Part shown: in pieces, positions 8,507 through 17,171 of the stretch
Numbering within the stretch: the first letter of the stretch is position 1
Layout of the letters: every line of letters starts with the position of its first letter
From: an uncultured Woeseia sp.
GTDB lineage: Bacteria > Pseudomonadota > Gammaproteobacteria > Steroidobacterales > Woeseiaceae
Length of the DNA stretch: 64,000 nucleotides
Assembly (NCBI GenBank): GCA_913031125.1
Contig: CAJWFK010000003.1
Span: 1-64,000, forward strand
Direction of reading: 5' to 3'
The notes under the pieces: generated by a model
What the model was told of the DNA's origin: nothing
The model's input: only the letters and a program-made list of their open reading frames with translations
The model's database searches: none
Position numbers and translations under genes: made by a program

Positions 8507-10240
8507 CTACATTTCTGCCGGGGCAGAAACACCGATAATAGAAAGTCCGTTCGCAATTACCATTTGAGTAGCTTTAATGAGTGTTAAACGCGCATTCCGG
8601 AGGTTGGTATCTTCAACGAGAAAGGTATGGGCGTTGTAATAGCTATGCAGTTCGTTTGCGATGCCCCTTAGATAGTGCACCAGAGTGTGGGGTGATCGCT
8701 TAGTGGCGGCGAGCCCAATAATTTCTGGGTAACGACTTAGCGAGCCCATAAGCGCCTTTTCGTGAGATTCAGTTAACCGCTCGAAATGTTCCACCCCAAT
8801 CCCTTCATTATATTCGAGCGACTGGTCTTTCAATTGGCGAAAAACGCTCTCTATGCGCGCGTGTGCGTACTGGATGTAGTAAACAGGATTATCCGTAGAA
8901 TTACTTTTCGCAAGCTCAAGATCAAAATCAAGGTGTTGATCGTTTGAACGCATGACGTAGAAGAGTCGCGCTGCATCGTTCCCAACCTCTTCCCGCAGTT
9001 CTCGCAATGTTACAAATTGTCCCGATCGAGTTGACATCTGTACTTTATCTCCACCTCTGTACAGAGTGACGAATTGGACAAGCAGGGCTTCCATACTATC
9101 TGCGGCATAACCAAAAGCCTCAAGTCCTGCCTTTACTCGATTAACGTAGCCATGGTGATCCGAACCCAGTACGTCAATCAAGAGGTCATAGCCACGTTTT
9201 CGTTTTCCATAATGGTATGCAATGTCTGAAGCGAAATAAGTTGTTTTTCCATTAGCTCGGACGACGACTCGATCTTTGCTATCACCAAAGTCTGTAGAAC
9301 GAAACCAGACGTTTCCATCTTTCTGATAGGTCATACCGCGGTCTTCAAGAGCAGCGAGCGCGTCATCAATTAAACCATCTGTCAAGCTTTGCTCTGAAAA
9401 CCAACTATTGAATGTTACGCAGAAACCCTCAAGATCATCCTTAATGTCCTCAAGAATAGACTCTAGAGCCTGTTGACGGATAGATCTAAATTTATCTGCG
9501 CCGAGCATTTTTTCGGAGTTTTCGATCAATGCATCGATCATTTCTTCTTTATTGTTATTTGGCACGCTATCCAAAAGGAGCGATACACTCGTATCCGATA
9601 TATCTTCATCGACACTTGCGGCAATGGTGCGAATGTAATCTCCGTGATAGCCGGCTTCGGGAAAAGTGAACGATTCACCATTTTTCTCCAACATACGCAA
9701 TAGAATACTCACACCGAGAATATCCATTTGCCGACCGGCGTCATTAACATAGTATTCTCGGTCAACCTGATAGCCAGCTGCCTCAAGCAAATTGCCAAGG
9801 GTTGCTCCATACGCCGCGTGACGGCCATGCCCCACATGCAGTGGACCGGTTGGGTTGGCGGAGACGAACTCAAGAAGAACTTTTGGCGTATTGCGAGCAG
9901 CCTTTCGCCCATAAGCTGAACCTGATTTAAGAATCTCGGCAAGTTCACGGTGGAGAGCGAGCTGGCTAATATGAAAATTAATAAAGCCCGCTCCGGCAAT
10001 ATCTACGGAATTGATTAAATCGCTGTCGGGCAGGTTTTTGATTACTGTTGTTGCTATCTCTTTCGGTGATTTGCCCAAGGTCTTCGCAAGGCGCATTGCT
10101 ATATTAGTTGTGAAATCGCCGTGGCGAGGATCGCGAGTGCGCTCAATCATATTATTGATCGATTGGTTTTCAAGAACCCCAGAGTATTCAGGTAAGGCTG
10201 TTAGTGCCTGTTGAAGTATTTTTTCAATGTTGCTTTTCAA
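8507..10240 (-). CDS. argS: Arginyl-tRNA synthetase
   Basis: Class I aminoacyl-tRNA synthetase that charges tRNA-Arg. The 577 residues match the E. coli length. Visible features are an N-terminal Add1-type domain, the ATP-binding HIGH variant HVGHGR at 135-140, preceded by LLEFVSANPTGPL, the Rossmann fold with DVLGSDHHGYV, the region VQMSTRSGQFVTL that stands at the KMSK position, and the C-terminal anticodon-binding DALR domain. The start is a TTG at 10240: the lengths fit and an AGGAA ribosome binding site lies about nine bases upstream. It heads a two-gene unit with the SPOR gene (6-base gap) and follows priA on the same strand. Confidence 0.96.
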   Translation of the reverse strand: MKSNIEKILQQALTALPEYSGVLENQSINNMIERTRDPRHGDFTTNIAMRLAKTLGKSPKEIATTVIKNLPDSDLINSVDIAGAGFINFHISQLALHRELAEILKSGSAYGRKAARNTPKVLLEFVSANPTGPLHVGHGRHAAYGATLGNLLEAAGYQVDREYYVNDAGRQMDILGVSILLRMLEKNGESFTFPEAGYHGDYIRTIAASVDEDISDTSVSLLLDSVPNNNKEEMIDALIENSEKMLGADKFRSIRQQALESILEDIKDDLEGFCVTFNSWFSEQSLTDGLIDDALAALEDRGMTYQKDGNVWFRSTDFGDSKDRVVVRANGKTTYFASDIAYHYGKRKRGYDLLIDVLGSDHHGYVNRVKAGLEAFGYAADSMEALLVQFVTLYRGGDKVQMSTRSGQFVTLRELREEVGNDAARLFYVMRSNDQHLDFDLELAKSNSTDNPVYYIQYAHARIESVFRQLKDQSLEYNEGIGVEHFERLTESHEKALMGSLSRYPEIIGLAATKRSPHTLVHYLRGIANELHSYYNAHTFLVEDTNLRNARLTLIKATQMVIANGLSIIGVSAPAEM

Positions 10241-10294
10241 AAATTTGGTTCCTAGGCTACCTACTACTGTTAAGCGGGCAATTTTAACGCCCGG

Positions 10295-12490
10295 TCAGAA
10301 AAGCTCAATCGGGTCCACGTCGATTGACCATCTTACCCGACGGGCTTTCGCACTGCCTTCCAGTTTGTGTCTCAATTTTAATAGCATCTCATGTAGGTTT
10401 TGTCGTTTCGAACTTTGGAGCAGCAGTTGAGCTCGGTATCTGCCAGCTTTGCGTTCCATGGGAGCATTCACAGGACCTAAAACGCGAACACCCGCGACAC
10501 CAGCGTTATCGGCTAGTATGCGGGCGTATTCAAGAAAATTGTGGGCGTCGTTTCTTCGTATAGCTGTGGCGCGGAGCAAGGCAATCCTTGAAAAGGGGGG
10601 CCAAGCAGATTTTTCACGTTCTTCAAATTCGTTTTCCATTACAGCGTAGTAATTTCCGGTCAAAAGTTGTTGCCAAAATGGATGGGCTGGGAAGGCTGTT
10701 TGGATAAGTACCTTACCCTGACGCAGTTCCCGACCGGCTCTTCCGGCTACTTGAATAATACTTTGGGCAAGTCGTTCGGCGCCTCGAAAATCCGTGCTAA
10801 ATAGTCCTTGGTCGGCGTTAACAACTATAACCAAAATGAGGTTAGGAAAATGGTGTCCCTTTGATAGCATTTGTGTGCCGACTAATATTTTTGTTTCGCC
10901 TGACGTTGCATTCATGAGCGCTTTGTCCAATGTGCCTTTTAGGCGTGTACTATCAGAATCAATGCGCGTTACCCTCTGGCTTGGAAAACTGCGCCTTAGC
11001 GACTCCTCGAGCCTTTCTGTTCCATGCCCCAAGGGATTGCAAGTGGCTCCACATACAGTACATTGTTTTTCATACGGGCGCTGCGCACCGCAATGGTGAC
11101 ACTTAAGCATATTGGTTTGGGCATGGACGGTCATACGTGAATCACATTGTGCACATTCAGATACATGGCCGCAGCCGGAACAAACGAGTGTGGGCGCAAA
11201 GCCCCTCCGATTGAGAAAAACTAACACTTGCCCGTTAGTATCAAGGGCCTTTTTAATCGATTCCACAACTGGGCCACTCAGGCCATCCGGCCTGCCATGA
11301 TGGGTTAGATCAATAAGCTTCATCTTGGGTAAAACAGCTTTACCCACTCGCTTGGGCAGCTCGATAAGACTGTATGTTTTTTCTCTGCAGTGCATAAGGG
11401 ATTCGACACTGGGCGTTGCTGAACCTAGAACAACCGGAATATTCTTTTGTTTGCCACGCAGAATAGCGAGATCTCTGGCTGAGTAACGAAGGCTATCCTG
11501 TTGTTTATAAGAACTATCATGTTCTTCATCGACGATAATGAGCCCAAGGCAATTGAATGGTATAAATATTGCCGACCGAGTCCCGATAAGAACTTGCGCT
11601 TTTCCACTACGTGCTGATCTCCAAGCACACAGTCGTTCCGTATCAGTAAGCCCAGAATGATATACGGCAGGCTTCACTCCGAGGCGCTCCTGGAAGTGCT
11701 TCAATATCTGTGGTGTCAATCCAATTTCGGGTACTAGCACAAGTATCTGTTGCACGCTCTTTAGTGCATTTTTGATTAAATTTAGATAAATCTCAGTTTT
11801 TCCGCTGCCGGTCACACCATGGATGAGACTAACCTGAAAACCTTTTTTTGTACGCAACTTGGCAAGCGCGGCATTTTGGTCGCGGGTTAATGGTGGACCC
11901 TCCTGTATTGGCAGATCAAAGAGATATTCAGTGGATTTTTTAGGCAGCACTGATATTTCAACTAGGGATTTCTCTACTAGTCTTTTTACCGGACTGCGCC
12001 ATCCAGATATTTTTTTGTCTAAATTACTCAGGGGCATTGCTTTGGTTTGCTTGAGTTCGGCAAGAATTTTGCTCTGTATGGGGGCACGTTTCTTTAAAGT
12101 ATTTAGGTCACATTTCTCCCCTAATTTGGTGGCCATCAGTTGCTTGAACATGGGAACAAGTGGCTTGCCCTGTCGAAGTAAGGCTGGCAGCGCTATGGTG
12201 GCAACTTCACCGATGGGGTGATGGTAATAATTGCTGACAAAACGTAGAAGCCGAAGGTCTGTTGCTGAATATAATGGAATTGAGTCAAGGACCTTTGATA
12301 CAAGTTTTAATTTTTTCGTCGGCAGGTCACTTTTGTCGGAAACCTCCAACACAACCCCGACGAGGTTCTGGGAACCGAACGGTACTCTGACTCTGCACCC
12401 AGGCTTTATCTCATGGTCCCCTGCCAAGTAATCAAATAAACGAGAGATGGGGACATTTATGGCGACCCTAACAATAGCTTGTTGTTTCAC
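10295..12490 (-). CDS. priA: Primosomal replication restart helicase PriA
   Basis: Superfamily 2 DNA helicase that recognises abandoned forks and reloads the replisome. The 731 residues show the N-terminal 3'-end-binding domain, Walker A GVTGSGKTEIY (about 222-232), the Walker B DEEH box (near 318), helicase motif VFLNRRGFAP and the zinc-binding insertion of paired cysteines CSGC, CAQC, CHHC and CTVC (about 435-482). The QVAGRAGR motif follows. The start is GTG at 12490; there is no better upstream start. Downstream on the same strand lies argS, 54 bases away. All motifs seem intact. Confidence 0.96.
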   Translation of the reverse strand: MKQQAIVRVAINVPISRLFDYLAGDHEIKPGCRVRVPFGSQNLVGVVLEVSDKSDLPTKKLKLVSKVLDSIPLYSATDLRLLRFVSNYYHHPIGEVATIALPALLRQGKPLVPMFKQLMATKLGEKCDLNTLKKRAPIQSKILAELKQTKAMPLSNLDKKISGWRSPVKRLVEKSLVEISVLPKKSTEYLFDLPIQEGPPLTRDQNAALAKLRTKKGFQVSLIHGVTGSGKTEIYLNLIKNALKSVQQILVLVPEIGLTPQILKHFQERLGVKPAVYHSGLTDTERLCAWRSARSGKAQVLIGTRSAIFIPFNCLGLIIVDEEHDSSYKQQDSLRYSARDLAILRGKQKNIPVVLGSATPSVESLMHCREKTYSLIELPKRVGKAVLPKMKLIDLTHHGRPDGLSGPVVESIKKALDTNGQVLVFLNRRGFAPTLVCSGCGHVSECAQCDSRMTVHAQTNMLKCHHCGAQRPYEKQCTVCGATCNPLGHGTERLEESLRRSFPSQRVTRIDSDSTRLKGTLDKALMNATSGETKILVGTQMLSKGHHFPNLILVIVVNADQGLFSTDFRGAERLAQSIIQVAGRAGRELRQGKVLIQTAFPAHPFWQQLLTGNYYAVMENEFEEREKSAWPPFSRIALLRATAIRRNDAHNFLEYARILADNAGVAGVRVLGPVNAPMERKAGRYRAQLLLQSSKRQNLHEMLLKLRHKLEGSAKARRVRWSIDVDPIELF

Positions 12491-12724
12491 GTAAGCGTGG
12501 TCCCGCTAATCAGGAGAATATTTATAAATAAAAAACATACGTATACAAACCTTCATTCTTGCTGTAGTTGGACTCTAAATCTGCTGACTAATATAACTTG
12601 ATCGGGAGAACGTCAACCAAAGGTGCTACTAGACGTTAAATAGTCATGATTTGAAGATTGGAGTCAAGGTGTATGATTAAAACAAATAAAACTAATAGGA
12701 CCTAGGAACAGAAAAAATACTTAC

Positions 12725-13327
12725 ATGAACACCTGTGTAGCTGGTTTTGAGGTATTGTGCAATGAACATAACGGTACAGGAGCTAAAAAACTGCAACGCG
12801 AGGCCGAATTTAATCGATTTTTTGCTGAGGTGGAAAAGCGGGCACTTAGAATTGCCGAAATCAGTATTCGTGACCGTGAAGATGCGCTTGACCTTGTGCA
12901 GGAAGCAATGATCAAACTAGTTCGTAATTATTCTGATAAACCATCGGAGGAATGGACACCCCTTTTTTATCGTATTCTTCAGAATAATATTCGAGATTGG
13001 CAGCGTCGCCGCGCTGTGCGTGCTCGGGTAATGGTATGGTTTGGGAAAGATAAGGATGATGATGACTTCGACCCTATCGCTGCCGCTCCTGACCCGGTTG
13101 GCCGGACGCCGGAGGAAGAGTTACAGTCTGATGAGGCGATGCAGACGTTGGAACGCGCGATTTCTAATTTACCAGCAAGACAGAAAGAGGCATTCATACT
13201 ACGTACATTTGAAGGATTAGATGTTGCAGCTACTTCAGTGGCAATGGGGTGTTCTAAGGGTAGTGTCAAAACGCATTATTCGCGAGCTGTACATAAGTTG
13301 CGTGAGAATTTGGGGGAGCATTGGTAA
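12725..13327 (+). CDS. ECF-type sigma-70 family RNA polymerase sigma factor
   Basis: Alternative sigma factor of the extracytoplasmic-function type, 200 residues. Region 2 is at about residues 25-95 (DREDALDLVQEAMIKLVRNY and NNIRDWQRRR). A highly acidic linker (KDKDDDDFD) separates it from region 4 at about 138-195 (LPARQKEAFILRTFEG, then the helix-turn-helix ATSVAMGCSKGSVKTHYSRAVHKL). It is the first gene of a tightly overlapping four-gene operon in which the second gene looks like its membrane-bound anti-sigma partner. The ATG at 12725 is the only reasonable start, though its ribosome binding site is weak. The 234 bases upstream carry the divergent priA/sigma control region and no gene. Target promoters cannot be read here. 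Confidence 0.88.
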   Translation: MNTCVAGFEVLCNEHNGTGAKKLQREAEFNRFFAEVEKRALRIAEISIRDREDALDLVQEAMIKLVRNYSDKPSEEWTPLFYRILQNNIRDWQRRRAVRARVMVWFGKDKDDDDFDPIAAAPDPVGRTPEEELQSDEAMQTLERAISNLPARQKEAFILRTFEGLDVAATSVAMGCSKGSVKTHYSRAVHKLRENLGEHW

Positions 13328-13719
13328 TGCATGAAAAGAGTGATCTAGCAGCTGAAGATGTTTTGGTGCGCCAAGCCAAGCAGGCTTTTGACGACAGTGT
13401 GGAGAGGATTGATGGCCAAACATTATCCAAGCTAAATCAGGCTCGGCAAACGGCCCTTTCTGAACTCACGCCTAGGAAGTCGGCAATCACGCAGTGGACT
13501 CCACTAGTGGGGTTAGCGGCGGCGACCGCTGCGGCTATTGTATTTTGGCCAACCCAACCAGGGGTGGAGGACTTTTCCATTCCGTTGATAGCTACTGATA
13601 TGGAAGTGTTGCTGATGGAGGAAAACTGGGAGATGCTTGAGAATCTTGAATTTTACAGCTGGATAGAGTTGGGAGAGGACACGACACCGCTCGGCGATAC
13701 TGAGAATAATGTCAGCTGA
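13327..13719 (+). CDS. Putative anti-sigma / DUF3619-like membrane protein
   Basis: Small protein (130 residues) translated in overlap with the sigma gene: its ATG at 13327 shares a base with the sigma TAA (TAATG). Its N-terminal ~48 residues are polar and helical (QAKQAFDDSVERIDGQTLSK), followed by one membrane helix (LVGLAAATAAAIVFW, about 53-69) and an acidic C-terminal periplasmic part of 60 residues rich in Glu, Leu and Trp. That layout (cytoplasmic helices, one membrane span, periplasmic tail) and the position directly after an ECF sigma gene suggest an anti-sigma factor. It resembles DUF3619 proteins, which often sit in this position. There is no zinc-binding HxxxCxxC motif. The role is inference; an upstream TTG at 13321 is less likely as a start. 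Confidence 0.68.
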   Translation: MHEKSDLAAEDVLVRQAKQAFDDSVERIDGQTLSKLNQARQTALSELTPRKSAITQWTPLVGLAAATAAAIVFWPTQPGVEDFSIPLIATDMEVLLMEENWEMLENLEFYSWIELGEDTTPLGDTENNVS

Positions 13720-13978
13720 CTATCAGGTTTTCCGGTTGCTGCTGGCCGCGATGGCATGGTTGCTAGTAACAACAGGTACCGTTGTCGTTGCCGAGGAGAC
13801 AGCGGATAGTGTGGAGTTGGAGTTTCTTGAATATCTGGGTAGTTGGGAAGGGTCAGACAAGGATTGGGTATTGTTCACCTTGGATCTTGAATCAGGTAAA
13901 CAAATAAACGAGAAGGAAGTAGAAAATATTGCGGCGAGAGAACGTGAGAAGGCAGGGGAGTTGGATGATGAGAGTTAG
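13709..13978 (+). CDS. Small exported protein of the sigma operon, unknown function
   Basis: Not recognised. It encodes 89 residues with an N-terminal signal peptide (hydrophobic core FRLLLAAMAWLLVTTGTVVV, predicted cleavage after VVAEE or nearby) and a mature part of about 60 residues that is acidic and rich in Trp, Leu and Glu (EFLEYLGSWEGSDKDWV). Its ATG at 13709 overlaps the preceding gene by 11 bases and its end overlaps the following DUF3106 gene by 11 bases, so the four genes are almost certainly cotranscribed. The LEFLEYLGSWEG segment recalls the LENLEFYSWIEL segment of the preceding membrane protein. A periplasmic partner role in the sigma pathway is inferred from position only. Confidence 0.65.
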   Translation: MSADYQVFRLLLAAMAWLLVTTGTVVVAEETADSVELEFLEYLGSWEGSDKDWVLFTLDLESGKQINEKEVENIAAREREKAGELDDES

Positions 13979-14468
13979 ATATTATCTGTCGGTAATGGCA
14001 TTGCTTGTACTAGGGTTCAGCTCTGTAGCGAATGGTCAAAACCTTTCAAATAGTTGGGACAAACTAACAGATGCGCAAAAGGAAATATTATTACCATTCT
14101 CTGATCAATGGGAATTTCTGTCGACAGAGCGGCAAACGTATCTCGCACAGGGTGCGCTTCGTTACGCAGAGATGGATGCCGAACAGCGGGCGGCGGCTGA
14201 ATCGCGTTTTAGAGCATGGCAGGATCTTAGTGAAAATGAACGGGACACAATTCGCAATCAATACAGGCAATTTCAAAATTTGTTACCACGGGAAAAAGAA
14301 CGAATCCGTGATAATTTCCAACGATTTCAAAAGTTACCTTTAGATCGCCGCCAACAACTCAGAGATCGTTTTCGTCGGATGGATACCGATCAGAGGCAGA
14401 AAATTAGGGAGCGGCTACGACACCGACAAAACCGGAATAGGCCCCGGCCCATTAATCCTCCAAATTAG
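13968..14468 (+). CDS. DUF3106 exported protein with helical repeats
   Basis: Exported protein of the DUF3106 type, function unknown. I chose the ATG at 13968, placed seven bases after the purine run GGGGAG; an ATG at 13965 and a TTG at 13929 are also in frame. The N-terminus is a signal peptide (YYLSVMALLVLGFSSVANGQ). The mature part is built from imperfect ~18-residue helical units following the pattern F..FQ.LP...R..LR..FR, seen from RFRAWQDLSENERDTIR to RERLRHRQ, and ends in a basic, proline-rich tail. Such Trp/Phe/Arg repeats recall periplasmic stress-sensing proteins of the Spy/CpxP kind, but that is an analogy. Last gene of the ECF sigma operon. Confidence 0.75.
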   Translation: MRVRYYLSVMALLVLGFSSVANGQNLSNSWDKLTDAQKEILLPFSDQWEFLSTERQTYLAQGALRYAEMDAEQRAAAESRFRAWQDLSENERDTIRNQYRQFQNLLPREKERIRDNFQRFQKLPLDRRQQLRDRFRRMDTDQRQKIRERLRHRQNRNRPRPINPPN

Positions 14469-14540
14469 TGCTAGGAATCTCAAATATAGAATTGTTAGGA
14501 TCATTCCTATCCTTATGGAACATTGCATTATCAGCTTAGA

Positions 14541-14672
14541 ATGATTAAAAATAATTTTTCGCCAATAGTGGTAATAAAAACGACTGGACAAGCAAGTGAA
14601 GATTGGGATTCAGTAATGCGCGGGCTTTATAGGGTTAGGCAATTTGCAGGTCAAAACGGATCGGGGTGCTGA
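14541..14672 (+). CDS. Possible 43-residue protein immediately upstream of the HNH gene
   Basis: A short open frame starting ATG at 14541 and ending with TGA at 14670-14672, directly abutting the HNH gene's ATG at 14673. The product starts MIKNNFSPIVVI and contains SEDWDSVMRGLYRVRQF. It is soluble, mixed in charge and not recognised. Support: the stop touches the next start exactly, a pattern typical of translational coupling, and it fills most of the gap after the DUF3106 gene. Against: no clear ribosome binding site, and a frame of this length can occur by chance. Confidence 0.3.
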   Translation: MIKNNFSPIVVIKTTGQASEDWDSVMRGLYRVRQFAGQNGSGC

Positions 14673-15308
14673 ATGCTTTGTGGTTCTTCATCAAATATCT
14701 CGCAGCAGGTTCTTCGAACGGATGTCGGAGGCATGCCGCTAGAATGGATCGATTATCGGGAGGCAGTGCGCCTTTATCATAATAATCAGGTTGCTTATGA
14801 TTGCGGTACGATCCTTTATACGATATTTGGGGGCTTCAGTGCGCTGACCCATCTGCGTAGCCAAATAGAAGTCAGCTCAATAATTGCGACAAATGGCACT
14901 GGTCGTAATGCTGCGTTCGTGCGTGATTCCTATGTTCCACCCCTCAATAATCGAACGCTTTTTAAAAGAGATGCGAATCTTTGTTTATATTGTGCAGCGC
15001 AGTTTCCTGCACGGTTACTGACACGAGACCACATTACCCCATTATCACAAGGCGGCTTGGATGTTTGGAATAATGTGGCAACGGCATGCCGCCGCTGTAA
15101 TAATCACAAAGGTGGGTGTACCCCCGAACAGTCGGGAATGCAGTTAATTGCGGTTCCGTTCACCCCAACTTATGCGGAATATATATACTTGAAAGGCCGA
15201 CGCGTGTTAGCGGATCAAATGCAATATTTGCTTGCCCATATTCCAAGATCTAGTCCTCTACACAACAGACTGAGCAGCCACTTATCAAACGTGAGAACAC
15301 TTTTTTGA
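14673..15308 (+). CDS. HNH endonuclease family protein
   Basis: Predicted DNA nuclease of the HNH superfamily, 211 residues. The N-terminal part has the family-type segment VLRTDVGGMPLEWIDYREAV (14-33). The nuclease core holds a zinc ribbon, CLYC (104-107) and CRRC (139-142), surrounding the catalytic DH pair (119-120), Asn134 (VWNN) and His145 (NNHKGG), so the beta-beta-alpha-metal site seems complete. The C-terminal tail is basic. Such stand-alone HNH proteins with the GMPLEW start are common chromosomal genes of unknown role in proteobacteria. It is preceded by a possible small gene whose stop abuts this ATG and followed 33 bases later by a structure-specific exonuclease, so a shared DNA-repair role is conceivable. 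Not linked to any intron or intein that I can see. Confidence 0.85.
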   Translation: MLCGSSSNISQQVLRTDVGGMPLEWIDYREAVRLYHNNQVAYDCGTILYTIFGGFSALTHLRSQIEVSSIIATNGTGRNAAFVRDSYVPPLNNRTLFKRDANLCLYCAAQFPARLLTRDHITPLSQGGLDVWNNVATACRRCNNHKGGCTPEQSGMQLIAVPFTPTYAEYIYLKGRRVLADQMQYLLAHIPRSSPLHNRLSSHLSNVRTLF

Positions 15309-15341
15309 TCGCTTTCAGAATTCCTGTATTGTCTAGCAACG

Positions 15342-16232
15342 ATGCAGTATTTAATTGATGCTAGCGTATATGTATTCCGTGCCCATTATTCTATGCCAGA
15401 TGATATGGTCGACGATCACGGTAATCCGATCAATGCTCTTTACGGGTTTTGTCGTTTTATTGGCGATTTCATTGAGCAGATTAATCCAAGCCACATTGCG
15501 GTACTTTTTGATGGGAGTCTGACAGGTTCTTTTCGTACCGAGATCTATCCGCTCTACAAAGCAAACCGTGATCCTGCACCGCCGGAGTTGAAGCGACAGT
15601 TTGAGCAATGTAGGCGGTTTGTGCGAGCACTCGGTGTAATGGAGTCAGCGCATCAGCGTTACGAAGCTGATGACCTTATTGGCACGCTAGTCAGCCAAGG
15701 CCGGAAAATTGGGGTTCCATCAACGATTGTAAGTCGTGACAAGGACTTGACCCAGTTAGTGTCTAAAGATGATGTATTTTGGGATTACGCTGGTAAAGGT
15801 AAAATGGGATACGCAGCTATTCCCGAGTATTTCGGTGTTTGGCCTGAACAAATTGCTGATTTTCTTGCTTTAGCCGGCGACAGTGTAGATAACATAAAAG
15901 GTGTGCCGGGTATTGGCCGAAAAACAGCAATTGCGTTACTCCAACATTTTGGATCACTGGACAATGTGTATGCTCATCTAGATACCGTGCACCAAGTGAA
16001 TGTGAGGGGTGCTAAGGGCCTCGCAACAAAACTCGAACTGCATCGCGAAGATGCAATATTAGCTCGTAAATTAACTGGTATAGCCTGCGATGTGCCTATA
16101 GAAAAATCAGTCGCCGGTCTCAAGCCAGAAAAACCGGACTTAGTGGCCATTAATGAGCTTTTTGACGAGGCGGCTATTGGTATTGCTCTTCGCCGACAGG
16201 CAGAACGAATCGCTCGACTTAGGAGTGGGTAA
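15342..16232 (+). CDS. Stand-alone PolA-type 5'-3' exonuclease / flap endonuclease
   Basis: Structure-specific 5' nuclease equivalent to the N-terminal domain of DNA polymerase I, without a polymerase part; 296 residues. Metal-binding acidic residues are visible at the start (YLIDASVYVFRAHY, Asp6), in FDGS, in YEADDLIG (about 107-114), in SRDKDL, and in LAGDSVDNIKGVPGIGRKTA (about 176-195), which is the helix-3-turn-helix that grips DNA. Related to Xni/ExoIX but longer (E. coli Xni is 251 residues). It would remove flaps or RNA primers. It follows the HNH gene by 33 bases and precedes the fructosamine-kinase-like gene by 27. Start is an ATG at 15342; no strong ribosome binding site is visible. 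Confidence 0.88.
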   Translation: MQYLIDASVYVFRAHYSMPDDMVDDHGNPINALYGFCRFIGDFIEQINPSHIAVLFDGSLTGSFRTEIYPLYKANRDPAPPELKRQFEQCRRFVRALGVMESAHQRYEADDLIGTLVSQGRKIGVPSTIVSRDKDLTQLVSKDDVFWDYAGKGKMGYAAIPEYFGVWPEQIADFLALAGDSVDNIKGVPGIGRKTAIALLQHFGSLDNVYAHLDTVHQVNVRGAKGLATKLELHREDAILARKLTGIACDVPIEKSVAGLKPEKPDLVAINELFDEAAIGIALRRQAERIARLRSG

Positions 16233-16259
16233 GAATTTATATGGCTTTACAATTAGGTC

Positions 16260-17129
16260 ATGCCTGACTGGGTAACCTTGTTTTCATCGCTGCGTGCACA
16301 TGACATAAAGGTGGCAATGGCTTGCACACCGCAGCCCATTACTGGCGGTGATATAAGCTCCGCATGGCGCATTGATGCATTAGACCATCAGTTCTTTTTG
16401 AAGACTGGACCAGTTTCTGCATATGACAGTTTTTTAGCTGAAGCAGATGGATTAACGGAACTTAAACAGGCAAATGCACTGCGGATACCGGAGGTTTTAC
16501 ACTGTGGTGTCTCTAGTGCTGATAGTTTCCTCGTCTTGGAATGGATAGATTTCGAATCTGTTTCTGCGAGAGCCGAGGAAAAATTAGGAGAGCAACTAGC
16601 CCAACAACACAAATGTCTGTCCGAATCTTTCGGGTGGTATCGTGACAATATAATTGGGTCGACGCCTCAGCGAAATCAACCTAGTGACGACTGGTTGAAA
16701 TTTTTTTCGGAATTCCGGCTCGGGTTTCAGCTTGAACTAGCAGCAGCTAATGGATATAGAGGTCAGCTAGAAAAAGATGGCCAAAAATTGCTTAATTCGC
16801 TGGCAGGTTTCTTTGAGAACCATTCTCCAGAGCCATCGTTGCTTCATGGAGACCTGTGGGGCGGCAATTGGGCGGTAGCGGATGGCAATCCTGTGTTGTT
16901 TGATCCTGCTGTCTATTATGGGGATCGTGAAACGGATCTCGCAATGACTGAATTATTTGGGGGCTTTGGCGACAGTTTTTATGTTGCCTATGATCGAACT
17001 TGGCCATTGTCGCCGGGATTTGGTGAGCGGCGACTCCTATACCAGCTATATCATGTTTTGAATCACCTTAATATTTTTGGTGTGGGTTATTTGCAGAGTG
17101 CACACCGAATAATCAAACAATTAATTTAA
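16260..17129 (+). CDS. Fructosamine kinase / ketosamine-3-kinase family protein
   Basis: Predicted deglycating kinase that phosphorylates sugar adducts (fructosamines, ribulosamines) on proteins or free amines so that they fall apart. The 289 residues match the family (PF03881 type): N-terminal PITGGDISSAWRI nucleotide-binding loop (26-38), FFLKTG with the ATP-binding lysine, SFLAEADGL, the hinge LVLEWI, the catalytic HGDLWGGNWAV (about 195-205) and metal-binding DPAVYYGDRETDLAM (about 218-232). All key motifs are present. The start is ATG at 16260, with a weak AGGT before it. It is convergent with hemH. The physiological substrate is not known for most bacterial members. Confidence 0.9.
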   Translation: MPDWVTLFSSLRAHDIKVAMACTPQPITGGDISSAWRIDALDHQFFLKTGPVSAYDSFLAEADGLTELKQANALRIPEVLHCGVSSADSFLVLEWIDFESVSARAEEKLGEQLAQQHKCLSESFGWYRDNIIGSTPQRNQPSDDWLKFFSEFRLGFQLELAAANGYRGQLEKDGQKLLNSLAGFFENHSPEPSLLHGDLWGGNWAVADGNPVLFDPAVYYGDRETDLAMTELFGGFGDSFYVAYDRTWPLSPGFGERRLLYQLYHVLNHLNIFGVGYLQSAHRIIKQLI

Positions 17130-17171
17130 TTCTGTTGGATGTATTACTTGGTATTCGTATGAACGGAGGGC

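Noticed and set aside
12651-12677. Sigma-70 promoter TTGAAG / TATGAT before the ECF sigma gene
   Set aside because: The spacer is only 15 bases and the -35 match is partial, so I do not call it, though the region must contain a promoter.
14469-14540. Terminator hairpin after the DUF3106 gene
   Set aside because: The GGAT/ATCC pairing is only four to five bases long with no T run.
14673-15308. HNH gene as a homing endonuclease or toxin of a mobile element
   Set aside because: No intron, intein, inverted repeats, integrase or phage genes are nearby, and the protein type is a common chromosomal stand-alone HNH.
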